Origin: Kribbella sp. CA-293567
GTDB taxonomy: Bacteria; Actinomycetota; Actinomycetes; Propionibacteriales; Kribbellaceae
Assembly (NCBI RefSeq): GCF_027627575.1
Contig: NZ_CP114065.1
Span: 2,542,001-2,606,000 of the forward strand
DNA: 64,000 nucleotides
Direction of reading: 5' to 3'
Under the pieces are notes generated by a model that was not told where the DNA came from, did no database searches, and worked only from the letters and a program-made list of their open reading frames with translations. Below, piece by piece: positions 1 through 8,676 of the stretch (position 1 is its first letter; every line of letters starts with the position of its first letter). A program made the translations under genes and the position numbers.

Positions 1-3000
1 CCAGCCTGGGGTGCGACGGTCGCGGAGGTCGACCCGAACGGTCGTCGTACGGACCTGACGTACGACGCTTTCGGGCGGCTGACCGGGGTTTGGCTGCCGA
101 ACCGGTCGAAGGCCGGCGGCGCGACCGCATCGATGCTGTTCAGCTATCTCCTGTCGAAGACGGCTCCGAATGTCGTTGCCACGCAGGAACTGCTACCGAA
201 CGGCACTTACAAGACCAGCAGGACACTGTTCGACGGACTTCTGCGGCAGCGCCAGGTGCAGACGCCGGCAGCCACCGGGGTCGGCCGGGTTATCGCGGAC
301 ACTACGTACGACTACCACGGCAACGTCGCGACGCAGACGGGCGCGTACTACGACGACAAGTCAGCGCCGACCAACACCCTGTTCGATGCCAACGAGCCGA
401 ACCTGCCGGGGCAGACGGTGAACACCTACGACGGCGCCAACCGTCCGGTGATCTCGGTCTTCAACGTCCAGGGGCACGAGCAGTGGCGGACGCAGACGAT
501 CTACGGCGGCAACGCTACCGCTGTCATTCCGCCGTCCGGTGGCACGACGAGCATGCAGCTCTTCGATGCTCGTGGGAAGGTGAGTGAGCTACGGCAGTAC
601 CACGGTGCCGCCGCGGGTGGAGACTTCGACTCCACGAAGTACAGCTACAGGCCGGACGGTCAGCTGGAGACGATCGTCAACGCCGCGGGCAGCGTGTGGC
701 GGTACGCGTACGACATCCGAGGTCGGCAGATCTCCTCGGCGGATCCGGACAAGGGCACCACAACCTCCACGTACGACAACGCGGACCGGTTGGTCTCCAC
801 GAAGGACGCCCGGAACCAGTCGATCTTCTACTCCTACGACGAACTGGACCGCAAGACGGCGGCCCGCAGCGGTTCGGCGACCGGTACCGTGCTCGCGTCG
901 TGGGTCTACGACACCCTCGGCAAGGGCCTGCTGACTTCGTCCACCCGAACGGTCGATGGCAACAACTATGTCAACGCGGTGAACGGCTACGACCTCCTCG
1001 ATCGTCCGATCGGGACCAGCGTCACAATTCCGGCCTCGGAGGGCAAGCTCGCCGGGACCTACAGCGCGACGACGACGTACAACCCGGACGGCAGCGTCAA
1101 CAAGGCGAAGCTGCCGACCACTCCAGGTCTCCCGGACGAGACGATCACGATGGAGTACGACGCCTTCGGGAACGCTGACGGTATCGGCGGCTGGCAGTCG
1201 TACGTGGCCGGCACGAAGTACGGCGAGTACGGCGATCCGCTGCAGTACCGGATGGGCCAGGCGTCGGAGAAGTCGATCTATCAGTCCTTCGAGTACGAGC
1301 AGGGCACTCGCCGGCTCGCCAAGATGGATGTCGACCGAAGCACTGTCGCCGCCGCCGACGACACCTTCGACTACACCTACGACGACGCCTCCAACGTCAC
1401 CTCGGTGACGCACACGATGGGCGCCACTGTGGACCGGCAGTGCTACGCGAACGACTACCTCCGTCGTACAACGGAAGCGTGGACGCCTGCGGGAACCTGT
1501 GCAGCAGCGCGTTCCGCGGCCATCCTCGGGGGACCTGCGCCGTACTGGCAGTCCTACAACTACGACAAGTCCGGCAACCGCACGAGCATCGTGGACCACA
1601 AGGTCGCCGGCGACTCGACATCCACCTACACCTACCCGGCCGCCACTGCCGCTCGTCCGCACGCGGTCACCGCCGTCAACGGCTCCGGCCCTGGCGGCAC
1701 CTCGGTCGACAACTACGGCTACGACGCCGCTGGAAATCTGTCCTCCCGGACCGTCGGCGGCGACAGCGACACCCTTGCCTGGGACGCCGAAGGCCACCTT
1801 TCATCGGTCTCCGGTCCTGCGGGTGACACCGACTTCATCTACGACGCGGAAGGCAACCGCCTGATCCGTCACGATCCGAAGGGCTCGACGCTCTACCTGG
1901 CCTCGGCCGAAGTCCGCTGGGACAAGGTGACCGACAAGGTGAAGTCGACCAGGTACTACGACTTCAACGGCAAGACAGTCGCGATGCGCAACGATGCCCT
2001 CACGGTCGAGTACCTGATGGCGGACCCGCAGGGAACTTCGACCGTCGCCGTGGATGGCTCGACCACGGCGATCTCCCGCCGCTACATGGACCCGTTCGGC
2101 AACAGCCGCGGCGCCCCGTCCCCAACCTGGGAACCGAACAGCCACGGCTTCGTCAACGGCGTGGACGACCCCTCAACTGGCCTGACCCACCTGGGCGCCC
2201 GAGAGTACGACGCCAAACTGGGCCGGTTCATCAGCGTCGACCCTCTGGTCGACATCGCCAACCCTCAGACTCTCAACGCCTACTCCTACTCCATCGGCAA
2301 CCCGGCAACCTTCAGCGACCCCGATGGCCTGATCGTCAAGCCCGAGGGTGGCCCTCGGCCGGTGGTCCCGACCGTCACCAAGCCCGAGAGGAAGAAGACA
2401 AAGACCACTGCCCCTGCCGAAGCAGCCCAAACCGAGGCAGTGCAGCAGGCCGTCGCCGCGGTAACCCACCACCGTGAGGTCAAAGAAGAAGCCAAACGAG
2501 TCATCAAACGAGTCATCAAGGACCTCGTCAAAATCGTCGCCGACGAGATCGGCGTAACCGACGCCCTCAACTGCTTCACCGACGGCGACCTCGGCGCCTG
2601 CGCCTCGACCGGCGTGACAGTCCTGTCCTCCTTCGCCGGCGGCGTGGCCGGCAAACTGGTCAGCAAGTACCTCTTCCATGCCAAGAAGGCCTGGAAACTG
2701 GTCGGCCGAATAAAGGACCTGATCGGCGAGGCCATCGACGGCATCAAGGGATACCGAAAAGCAGAAGAAGGACTGCGCAAGGCAGAGGAAGCCGTGTCTG
2801 CGGCTTGTGTCACAAACTCCTTCACTCCGGGCACTTTGGTTCTGCTCGCTGATGGCAGGCGAAGAGCTATCGAAAGACTCACGACCGAGGATGTAGTCCT
2901 GACAAGTGACCCCGTGGCGCGTGAGACAACGGGGGGACGCATCGCACGCACGATCGTCGGAGAGGGTTCCAAGGATCTCGTAGATATTGAACTCACTACG

Positions 3001-3573
3001 GCCTCACCTGGCGGTATGCGCACCGTCGCGACGATCACTGCGACAGTTGGACACCCGTTCTATGTCCCAGAATTGGCGCGTTGGGTGGATGCTGGTGAGT
3101 TGTCAAGTGGCGTCAGGCTGGAGAGTCTCAATCGCCAGGCGATTGTGACGGTCAACTCAGTTCGCCGCTATTCCGCCCAGGCTCGAGTGCATAATCTGAC
3201 CACCGGAAATTTCCACACTTACTATGTTGCGGCGGGGAATTCTTCGGTGCTGGTGCACAATTGTCCGGCTGGCGGATCAGGGGAAGCGGTTAAGCGGAGT
3301 CGCGGTCAAGACTTGTCCCGAGATCTCAGTGCCGTAGGCGATCATTCCGTTTTCGAGAGAGGCGAAGATGGCGTCATTGCTCGCTATCAGACCTTCATCA
3401 AGAATGACAGAAATCCAGTCGGGTGGGATAAGGGCCCAAGGTTTCGCGGAACCGGCGGGAATCATGCAGGTATGAGTCCGCCCCTTTATTACCCAACGGG
3501 AAGAGGGCGTGCAATCGAAGGGAAGGATGTACCTGATAGAATTCCTAGAGGTTATCTTTCGGGAGGGAATTAA
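1..3573 (+). CDS. RHS/YD-repeat polymorphic toxin with Hint domain, 5' end outside the window
   Basis: The reading frame is open from base 1, so the gene begins upstream; 1,190 residues are visible. YD repeats (for example YDAFGRLTG and YDIRGRQISS) fill residues 1 to about 720. They are followed by the RHS core signature around GLTHLGAREYDAKLGRFIS and DPDGL. A charged linker and a hydrophobic stretch come next. A Hint autoprocessing domain then runs from Cys936 to the VHNC motif at Cys1088. The last ~100 residues (from about base 3265) are a variable toxin module of lower GC that I cannot assign to a named family. Families like this form a secreted shell around a toxin that Hint releases, and they act against competing cells. 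The next gene overlaps the stop codon, as expected for its immunity protein. The class is certain; the toxin activity is unknown. Confidence 0.93.
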   Translation, partial: PAWGATVAEVDPNGRRTDLTYDAFGRLTGVWLPNRSKAGGATASMLFSYLLSKTAPNVVATQELLPNGTYKTSRTLFDGLLRQRQVQTPAATGVGRVIADTTYDYHGNVATQTGAYYDDKSAPTNTLFDANEPNLPGQTVNTYDGANRPVISVFNVQGHEQWRTQTIYGGNATAVIPPSGGTTSMQLFDARGKVSELRQYHGAAAGGDFDSTKYSYRPDGQLETIVNAAGSVWRYAYDIRGRQISSADPDKGTTTSTYDNADRLVSTKDARNQSIFYSYDELDRKTAARSGSATGTVLASWVYDTLGKGLLTSSTRTVDGNNYVNAVNGYDLLDRPIGTSVTIPASEGKLAGTYSATTTYNPDGSVNKAKLPTTPGLPDETITMEYDAFGNADGIGGWQSYVAGTKYGEYGDPLQYRMGQASEKSIYQSFEYEQGTRRLAKMDVDRSTVAAADDTFDYTYDDASNVTSVTHTMGATVDRQCYANDYLRRTTEAWTPAGTCAAARSAAILGGPAPYWQSYNYDKSGNRTSIVDHKVAGDSTSTYTYPAATAARPHAVTAVNGSGPGGTSVDNYGYDAAGNLSSRTVGGDSDTLAWDAEGHLSSVSGPAGDTDFIYDAEGNRLIRHDPKGSTLYLASAEVRWDKVTDKVKSTRYYDFNGKTVAMRNDALTVEYLMADPQGTSTVAVDGSTTAISRRYMDPFGNSRGAPSPTWEPNSHGFVNGVDDPSTGLTHLGAREYDAKLGRFISVDPLVDIANPQTLNAYSYSIGNPATFSDPDGLIVKPEGGPRPVVPTVTKPERKKTKTTAPAEAAQTEAVQQAVAAVTHHREVKEEAKRVIKRVIKDLVKIVADEIGVTDALNCFTDGDLGACASTGVTVLSSFAGGVAGKLVSKYLFHAKKAWKLVGRIKDLIGEAIDGIKGYRKAEEGLRKAEEAVSAACVTNSFTPGTLVLLADGRRRAIERLTTEDVVLTSDPVARETTGGRIARTIVGEGSKDLVDIELTTASPGGMRTVATITATVGHPFYVPELARWVDAGELSSGVRLESLNRQAIVTVNSVRRYSAQARVHNLTTGNFHTYYVAAGNSSVLVHNCPAGGSGEAVKRSRGQDLSRDLSAVGDHSVFERGEDGVIARYQTFIKNDRNPVGWDKGPRFRGTGGNHAGMSPPLYYPTGRGRAIEGKDVPDRIPRGYLSGGN

Positions 3574-4118
3574 TGAACCGCGCTGCTATTTCACAACTCT
3601 TTCGCCAAATTTTCCCTGACGTAGATTCAGACAACCTCGCGGCATATTATGGTGACGCTGGTCATGCGGCTGGCGCATTGATGTACGGCTGGCTCTATTG
3701 GCCTGAATTGCTTGAATTGTATGGTGCGATATTCGTGACGCCTGATCAGGGTGGCAGAGAGTATGTGACGGAGCGGCTCGGTGTGCCGGTTGGTGACAGG
3801 AATCCAGAATGGCAAGATCTGTCTTGGATTGAAGCTGTCAATAGCTTCAATTGGTTCGAGGTGGCTCATTTTTTCCGTAGTTGGAGTGGGGCTGACGAGT
3901 TTGAGAGCGAACTCCATCAAGCTCTGGGGGAGACTCTCGTAAGTGTTTGGGGTGCCAGACTCGCCACCGGGTATCCTGATAGGCAGTTCTCGGTGACGCT
4001 GGCGGAGCCCGACGACTCCGTAGGCTGGCGGATCGAAGTCACGCAGGAGTCGCCCGTCCTGGTGACTCCAGAGCGCTGGGACCCCCGTCGGCGGGCGATC
4101 ATTGCACCAGAGATCTGA
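3573..4118 (+). CDS. Probable cognate immunity protein of the RHS toxin
   Basis: The ATG overlaps the toxin stop codon by one base (TAATG), and the toxin's last codons provide a GGAGGG ribosome site. The 181-residue protein is acidic and rich in Trp and Tyr. It has no signal peptide or membrane segment, which fits a cytoplasmic protein that binds the toxin. I do not recognise the family. Position, coupling and the lower GC shared with the toxin module support the immunity role, which remains an inference. A short decayed copy of its AHFFRSWSG region occurs near 4900-4935, so related immunity genes once stood downstream. Confidence 0.75.
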   Translation: MNRAAISQLFRQIFPDVDSDNLAAYYGDAGHAAGALMYGWLYWPELLELYGAIFVTPDQGGREYVTERLGVPVGDRNPEWQDLSWIEAVNSFNWFEVAHFFRSWSGADEFESELHQALGETLVSVWGARLATGYPDRQFSVTLAEPDDSVGWRIEVTQESPVLVTPERWDPRRRAIIAPEI

Positions 4119-4135
4119 CCGAGAAAGACGGACTT

Positions 4136-4170
4136 CTGCAGCCTTTGTCCGATCAGAGCAGAGGCTGCAG
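4136..4170 (+). terminator. Stem-loop after the immunity gene
   Basis: CTGCAGCCT at 4136-4144 pairs perfectly with AGGCTGCAG at 4162-4170 across a 17-base loop. There is no clear T-tract, so a terminator role is only possible. Confidence 0.4.
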
Positions 4171-4263
4171 ACCGACTTGTGGTAAAGATTGCGACCGCAT
4201 GAAAGTAGTGAACCATGCCGCACGAGACGACGGTGCGCCGAGGGCCTGGGGGACCTCAACGCC

Positions 4264-4794
4264 GTGAGAGTAAGGCTAAGTATCCATGGCGCGCGCGACG
4301 AGATTCTTTCGATGGCGTATTCATGGGCGACGGAATCGAATCTGTCTTTAGTTGGAGAGCAGTTCTTTCCAAAATACCGAGTGGCCCTTCTGAGCGGGTT
4401 GAATGAAGTCTCTCCGTCCAACGATCAGATTAAAAGTCTGAATCGAACTTTCCTTGCATCTTGGGAATGTTTGGCTTTCAGTCGATTCAGGGTTGGCGTC
4501 GTGGATAAGAACCCGGATGGCCTGTTGATCGCTCTTGGAAGCGAGGAAGTCAACGGGTTGCGCGAAACTCTCTTGGGTGCGATGACTGACAATATGGCTG
4601 CGATGCTCCTATGGAAGAAGCTGCGGGGCCGCGCGCGGAGGTCGATGAGGAAAGGCGCCTGGATCGTGAACACAGCTGTGGGCACTCGTGTGCGTGACGA
4701 TGCTCATTTGTATACGCCGGGCGCCAAAGAATTGCAGGATCGAGGTCTTCCAATCTTGGGGTCGAGCGACTGGATCAGATTTGACCTGACGTAG
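4264..4794 (+). CDS. Hypothetical protein, possible orphan immunity protein
   Basis: I chose the GTG at 4264 because purine-rich sequence (GGGGGACC) precedes it; the frame is open to an ATG at 4189. The product is about 176 residues, soluble and mixed alpha/beta, with no signal peptide and no family I recognise. It sits between an intact toxin/immunity pair and the ruins of another cassette, and its codon use is less GC-biased than the genes after 5.3 kb. This is the pattern of orphan immunity genes kept after loss of their toxin, but no direct evidence for that function is visible. Confidence 0.6.
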   Translation: MRVRLSIHGARDEILSMAYSWATESNLSLVGEQFFPKYRVALLSGLNEVSPSNDQIKSLNRTFLASWECLAFSRFRVGVVDKNPDGLLIALGSEEVNGLRETLLGAMTDNMAAMLLWKKLRGRARRSMRKGAWIVNTAVGTRVRDDAHLYTPGAKELQDRGLPILGSSDWIRFDLT

Positions 4795-4818
4795 AGGTCG
4801 CTGGCTGGAGGATCTTGG

Positions 4819-4848
4819 GCCGGGCGCTGCTCAACAGCAGCGCCCGGC
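4819..4848 (+). terminator. Strong hairpin after the orphan gene
   Basis: A perfect 13-bp stem (GCCGGGCGCTGCT at 4819-4831 with its complement at 4836-4848) has a four-base CAAC loop. It lies 24 bases after the stop codon at 4794. It lacks a T-tract, as is common for actinobacterial terminators. Confidence 0.6.
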
Positions 4849-4899
4849 TCAACGGAACAGGCCCGCCGATCGAGGTGGCCGGAGCGGCCAGTTGACGCA

Positions 4900-5105
4900 G
4901 ATGACAGCCCACCTCTTCGGTAGTTGGAGTGGGTGAAAACGGCAGTCCGACAACCTTCTGCGAGCCCGAAGCTCTGTTCGCCAGGCTCGAAGCGAAGCGC
5001 TTGAACAGGCCGTCGCCAAGGTCACCCACCACCGCGAAGTAAAAGACGAAGCCAAACGGGTCATCAAGCGTCGTAGTGGGAATCGTCGCCGATGAAATCT
5101 GCATT
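4900..5105 (+). pseudogene. Remains of a second RHS toxin/immunity cassette
   Basis: Two fragments match the intact cassette upstream. Near 4900-4935 one frame reads AHLFGSWSG then stop, against AHFFRSWSG in the immunity protein, with 14 identical bases. From about 4990 another frame reads EQAVAKVTHHREVKDEAKRV, close to the linker before the Hint domain (QQAVAAVTHHREVKEEAKRV). A deletion and frameshift follow, and the downstream IVADEI segment of the linker continues in a different frame. Together they show a paralogous toxin C-terminus and immunity gene reduced to scraps. The fragment order (immunity before linker) fits an array in which a new cassette followed an old immunity gene. Confidence 0.75.
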
Positions 5106-5213
5106 GGCCTACTGAGTCGATCAGTGCGGTCATCAGGTCCCGGCCATGGTGGCGGTCTGCGGCGCGGTGGGCGGCGATCACCCGCTGGTAGTGAGACCTC
5201 GACATCTATCCGC
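5104..5213 (-). pseudogene. Transposase fragment, possibly ISL3 family
   Basis: The minus strand encodes a short stretch (YQRVIAAHRAADRHHGRDLM then TALIDSV) that resembles, from memory, the C-terminal region of ISL3-type transposases. No full transposase, inverted repeats or target duplication is visible. I treat it as a relic insertion that may have helped to break the adjacent cassette. The family assignment is tentative. Confidence 0.4.
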
Positions 5214-5294
5214 GCCACAGCTACACCTTCATCGGGCGATGAGCCGCGCTGACCGCTAGTCCTGGGAGTAGGTCAGCTGTTGAGAGATCCGCGG

Positions 5295-5756
5295 TTACGG
5301 CTGGTCGGGGAAGCTGATGCGCATCAGTCGGCTGTCGGCCCAGTCTTCGAGGCGGGTCGGCCGGATGGTGCCGGGGTCGTGGGGCTGGTTGAGATCCGCG
5401 ACGATCGCCGCCAGCACGGCCTGGCGTTCGGCTGGGTCGGTGACGGGTGTGGCCCGGGCCGGCAGGTCTGCGCGAATCCCGTTCTTGAGGTGGAAGGTGA
5501 AGGTGGGGTTGGTGAGGAGGTTCGCGTGCCAGTCGGTGGCGGCCCTGCCGGCGACGCTGCATAGGTAGGTGCTGCCCGCGGTTCGGTAGAAGAAGATATC
5601 GATGCGGCGTGGCCGGCCGGTGCGGCGCCCCAGTGTGGTGATGTCGATGATTCGTTCGCTGGTGCCTGCGGCGGGGGTGATCTCGATGGCGCGCCGGATG
5701 TGATCGGGCAGGTGCGACAAGGACGAGTCGCGTTCGGAGTCGTTCCGGTCGGTCAT
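5295..5756 (-). CDS. Nitroreductase-family deazaflavin-dependent oxidoreductase
   Basis: This 153-residue protein has the Ddn-like split-barrel pattern: TTLGRRTGRPRRIDIFFY, an internal YLCSVAGR strand, DWHANLLTNPTFTFHLK, and the tail with R-L-M-R-I. Ddn relatives bind the deazaflavin cofactor F420 and reduce quinones or nitro compounds; the substrate here is unknown. The start is the ATG at 5756, 11 bases downstream of the SDR stop codon at 5768, so the two genes probably share a transcript. The length is normal for the family. cofC, an F420 biosynthesis gene, is also in this window (about 51.3 kb). Confidence 0.85.
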   Translation of the reverse strand: MTDRNDSERDSSLSHLPDHIRRAIEITPAAGTSERIIDITTLGRRTGRPRRIDIFFYRTAGSTYLCSVAGRAATDWHANLLTNPTFTFHLKNGIRADLPARATPVTDPAERQAVLAAIVADLNQPHDPGTIRPTRLEDWADSRLMRISFPDQP

Positions 5757-5767
5757 GTCTGGATCGT

Positions 5768-6547
5768 TCAGGCGGTCTGGGTTTGCAGGGCGGGTCCGAG
5801 GAGGAGTCCGCCGTCGATGACGTACTCCGAGCCGGTGATGAACGACGCGTCTGAGGACGTGAGGAACAGGAGCAGCCGGGTGACGTCGGCCGGCTCTCCG
5901 AGTCGGGGGATGGCGAACGGCTCGGGGGAGTAGAAGTCGGCGATTGCCGCGGTGGCGCCGGCTGCTGGTTCGTGGATGAAGGAGGTCGCGATCACGCCGG
6001 GGTGGATGGTGTTCACGCGGATGTGGTCGCGGCCGAGTTCGAGCGCTGCGGTTCGGGTGAGACCTCGCACGGCCCACTTGCTGGCGACGTACGGCGCGTA
6101 GTACGCCGTGCCGCCCAGGCTCATCGTCGAGGCGATGTTGACGATGGCTCCCCCTCCCGCGCGGCGCAGAACGGGGGCGGCGACCTTGATGCCGAGGAAG
6201 GTCCCCGTGAGGTTGACGTCGAGGATGCGTGACCAGGTGGATTGGTCGGTGTTCTCGATCGGCACCGGCGGGTTCTGGACGCCGGCGTTGTTGACGAGCA
6301 CGTTCAGGGCGCCGAAGGCGCTCTCGGCGGCCAGCACCGCGGTGGACCATGAGTTCTCGTCGGTGACGTCGAGGTGGATGAATCGAGCGCGGGCGCCGAG
6401 TTCGTCGGCGAGCGCGGCGCCGCGCTCGGCGTCGATGCCGCCGATCACCACGTTCGCTCCCTCGGCGTGAAAGGCGCGGACGTGGCTCGATCCCTGGCCA
6501 CCGGTCCCGCCGGTCACGAGCACGGTCTGGTCTTCGAAGCGGGGCAT
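5768..6547 (-). CDS. SDR family NAD(P)-dependent oxidoreductase
   Basis: A classical short-chain dehydrogenase of 259 residues. It has the cofactor loop TGGTGGQGSSH, an NNAG motif (VLVNNAG), the catalytic Ser in NIASTMS and the YAPYVASK Tyr/Lys motif. The C-terminal VIDGG signature is complete. I used the ATG at 6547 because a GAAGGA site precedes it; the open frame continues upstream but lacks a typical start. The divergent TetR gene and two palindromes between them suggest repression by that regulator. The substrate is unknown; 3-alpha/20-beta-hydroxysteroid or cyclohexanol dehydrogenase-like activity is possible. Confidence 0.9.
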   Translation of the reverse strand: MPRFEDQTVLVTGGTGGQGSSHVRAFHAEGANVVIGGIDAERGAALADELGARARFIHLDVTDENSWSTAVLAAESAFGALNVLVNNAGVQNPPVPIENTDQSTWSRILDVNLTGTFLGIKVAAPVLRRAGGGAIVNIASTMSLGGTAYYAPYVASKWAVRGLTRTAALELGRDHIRVNTIHPGVIATSFIHEPAAGATAAIADFYSPEPFAIPRLGEPADVTRLLLFLTSSDASFITGSEYVIDGGLLLGPALQTQTA

Positions 6548-6602
6548 CAGAAATTCCTTCAGTACGGGGGCGACTGACCAGGTCATCAGCGATGAGCCCA
6601 GT

Positions 6603-6668
6603 GGTGAGCCAAGCGACTCACCACTATCGACAGTAGGTCGGCGGCGATGGTGAGTCAAGCCACTCACC
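6603..6668. promoter_or_regulatory. Two copies of a TetR-type operator
   Basis: GGTGAGCCAAGCGACTCACC (6603-6622) and GGTGAGTCAAGCCACTCACC (6649-6668) are near-identical 20-bp palindromes 46 bp apart. They lie in the gap between the divergent SDR and TetR genes. The second touches the TetR -10 box (TATGCT, 6672-6677), which would allow autorepression; the first faces the SDR promoter. Confidence 0.85.
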
Positions 6669-6683
6669 TCGTATGCTCGGCTC

Positions 6684-7322
6684 ATGAGCAAGGTCGTGAC
6701 GACGTACCACCAGCGCATCGCCCAGGAGAAGCGCGCGCTGATCCTGACGGCCGCGACCGCACTGTTCCTCGAGCTGGGCTACGACCGGACCTCGCTGGCG
6801 CGGATCGCAGAGCGCTCGGGCGTCTCGCGGGCCACCTTGTTCAAGCAGTTTCCGACCAAGGCCGCCCTGTTCGACGCCATGGTCACCGAGTCCTGGTCAA
6901 CCGCTGACGAAGAAGACCCTCCGCCGGCAGGCAACATCGTGAGTGGGCTCACCGCCATCGGTCGCCGCTACGCCGACCTGTTGAGCCGCCCCCAGATGAC
7001 CGACCTGTTCCGGATCGTCATCGCCGAACTGCCGCGCTTCCCCGAGCTCGCCAACGCGCAGTTCTCGCACGGCAAGCTGCCCTACTTCGAATCCGTACGC
7101 GGCTACCTGCTCGCCGAGCACGAGGCGGGAACGGTGCGGATCGAGGACGTCGAGCTCGCAGCCACCCAGTTCCTGGGCATGATCTCCAACTACGTCTTCT
7201 GGCCGACGCTCCTGGTACCGGGCTGGGAGGTCAGCGCCGAACGCGTCACTCAGGTGGTCGACGAAGCCGTCCGCACCACCGCCGCCCGGTACGCCGCGAA
7301 GGCGCCGGGGGCTCGGTTCTAG
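6684..7322 (+). CDS. TetR/AcrR family transcriptional regulator
   Basis: A 212-residue regulator. The N-terminal TetR helix-turn-helix is clear (ILTAATALFLELGYDRTSLA then IAERSGVSRATLFKQFPTKA). The C-terminal ligand domain resembles the TetR_C_7/AefR type. A TATGCT box ends six bases before the ATG and there is no Shine-Dalgarno, so the mRNA is probably leaderless. It is divergent from the SDR gene, with two matching palindromes between them. It likely represses the SDR-nitroreductase unit and itself; the inducer is unknown. Confidence 0.92.
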   Translation: MSKVVTTYHQRIAQEKRALILTAATALFLELGYDRTSLARIAERSGVSRATLFKQFPTKAALFDAMVTESWSTADEEDPPPAGNIVSGLTAIGRRYADLLSRPQMTDLFRIVIAELPRFPELANAQFSHGKLPYFESVRGYLLAEHEAGTVRIEDVELAATQFLGMISNYVFWPTLLVPGWEVSAERVTQVVDEAVRTTAARYAAKAPGARF

Positions 7323-7386
7323 CGGGTGACCTACCGACTTCTAACCTGGAGCGTCGTCGGCGGCGGTTGCGGACAGGTAGGCGCGG

Positions 7387-8676
7387 TCAGCTTCCCCAGG
7401 TGGGGCGCAAGGGGAAGTGGGCGTTGGCCTCGTCGTCGAGTTTCACGGCGAGGACCTGGTGGAGTTGGGTGTTGTTGCGTTCGAAGCCGACTTGGCAGGC
7501 AGCCAGGTAGAGGCCCCACACCTTGGCGGTGGCGTAGCCGACTTCGGCAACTGCTTCGTCCCAGTGGGTGACGAGGTTGTCCGCCCAGGCGGAGAGGGTC
7601 AGGGCGTAGTGCTCGCGAAGGTTTTCTTCGTGGCGGACTTCGAAGCCGGCGTCCTGGGCCTCGGCAATGACGCGGCCGGAGCCGATGAGTTCGCCGTCGG
7701 GGAAGATGTAGCGGTCGATGAAGGCGCCGGTACTGCGGTAGCGGTTGTCGGGGCGGGTGATGGTGTGGTTGAGAAGGCGGCCGCCGGGCTTGAGGCGGTC
7801 GAGGAGGAAGCCGAAGTACGACGGGTAGTTGCGGACGCCGATGTGTTCGGTCAGGCCGATCGAGCTGATGGCGTCGAAGTCGCGTTCGGAGACGTCGCGG
7901 TAGTCGGAGAAGCGGACTTCGGCCAGGTCTTCCAGGCCTTCGCGCTTGATGGCTGCTTGGGCCCACTCGGCCTGGGCTGCTGAGAGGGTCACGCCGATAG
8001 TCTTGACGCCGTACTCGCGGGCCGCGTGGCGGACCATGCCACCCCAGCCGCAACCTACGTCCAACAACCGTTGGCCGGGCTTCAGGTCGAGCTTGCGGGC
8101 CACCAGGTCGTACTTCTCGTACTGCGCCTCTTCGAGGGTGGCGTCGAGCGTCGGGTAGACGGCGCAGGTATACGTCATCGACGGGCCGAGGATGTACTCG
8201 TAGAAGGTGTTCGACACGTCGTAGTGGTGGTGAATGGCGGCCTTGTCGCGGCCGCGCGAGTGCCGCAGGCCCTCGAAGGTGCGGCGCCACTTCGGCAGGT
8301 GCTCCTGCGGCGGCGGGGGCGGCGGCTTCAGGTGGCTCCAGCCGAGGCCGCGGACGATCCGCAGAGCCTCCGACGGCGTCGGGCGCTCGAAGTGGACGTG
8401 GTTGAGCATCATCTTCATCAGCGGGTACGGGTTGCCCGGGTGGATGCCCTTGATCTCCAGGTCGCCGGAGACGTAGGCGCGCACGAGGCCGAGGTCACCG
8501 GGGGCGGTGAGGACATAGGACAGGCCTCGCTCGGTGGCCAGATGCATGTGGATCGGGGAGTCCTCGGGGCCGGTCGCGCTGCCGTCGTACGCGGTGAAGT
8601 GGAAGGGGAGCCCTTCCGGCGCCACCGCTGTGAGCGCTGCTGCGATCGAAACCTGCGTCGAGACCGTTGCTGTCAT
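7387..8676 (-). CDS. tmsB: TmsB-type fatty acid methyltransferase (cyclopropane-synthase family)
   Basis: A 429-residue SAM-dependent methyltransferase of the cyclopropane fatty acid synthase family. It has the N-terminal domain, the SAM loop LLDVGCGWGG, the SAIGLTEHIG-type segment (SSIGLTEHIG) and the RYIFPDG motif. Its ATG overlaps the tmsA stop by four bases (ATGA). In actinomycetes this pair makes 10-methyl branched (tuberculostearic-type) membrane lipids: TmsB adds a methylene to the oleoyl double bond. Pairing with the FAD reductase, rather than sequence alone, separates it from a true cyclopropane synthase. Confidence 0.87.
   Translation of the reverse strand: MTATVSTQVSIAAALTAVAPEGLPFHFTAYDGSATGPEDSPIHMHLATERGLSYVLTAPGDLGLVRAYVSGDLEIKGIHPGNPYPLMKMMLNHVHFERPTPSEALRIVRGLGWSHLKPPPPPPQEHLPKWRRTFEGLRHSRGRDKAAIHHHYDVSNTFYEYILGPSMTYTCAVYPTLDATLEEAQYEKYDLVARKLDLKPGQRLLDVGCGWGGMVRHAAREYGVKTIGVTLSAAQAEWAQAAIKREGLEDLAEVRFSDYRDVSERDFDAISSIGLTEHIGVRNYPSYFGFLLDRLKPGGRLLNHTITRPDNRYRSTGAFIDRYIFPDGELIGSGRVIAEAQDAGFEVRHEENLREHYALTLSAWADNLVTHWDEAVAEVGYATAKVWGLYLAACQVGFERNNTQLHQVLAVKLDDEANAHFPLRPTWGS

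Noticed and set aside
589..1797. Long minus-strand frame opposite the RHS gene (402 codons)
   Set aside because: It mirrors the GC-biased third positions of the RHS coding frame and has low-complexity composition; other long antisense frames in the window were dismissed for the same reason.
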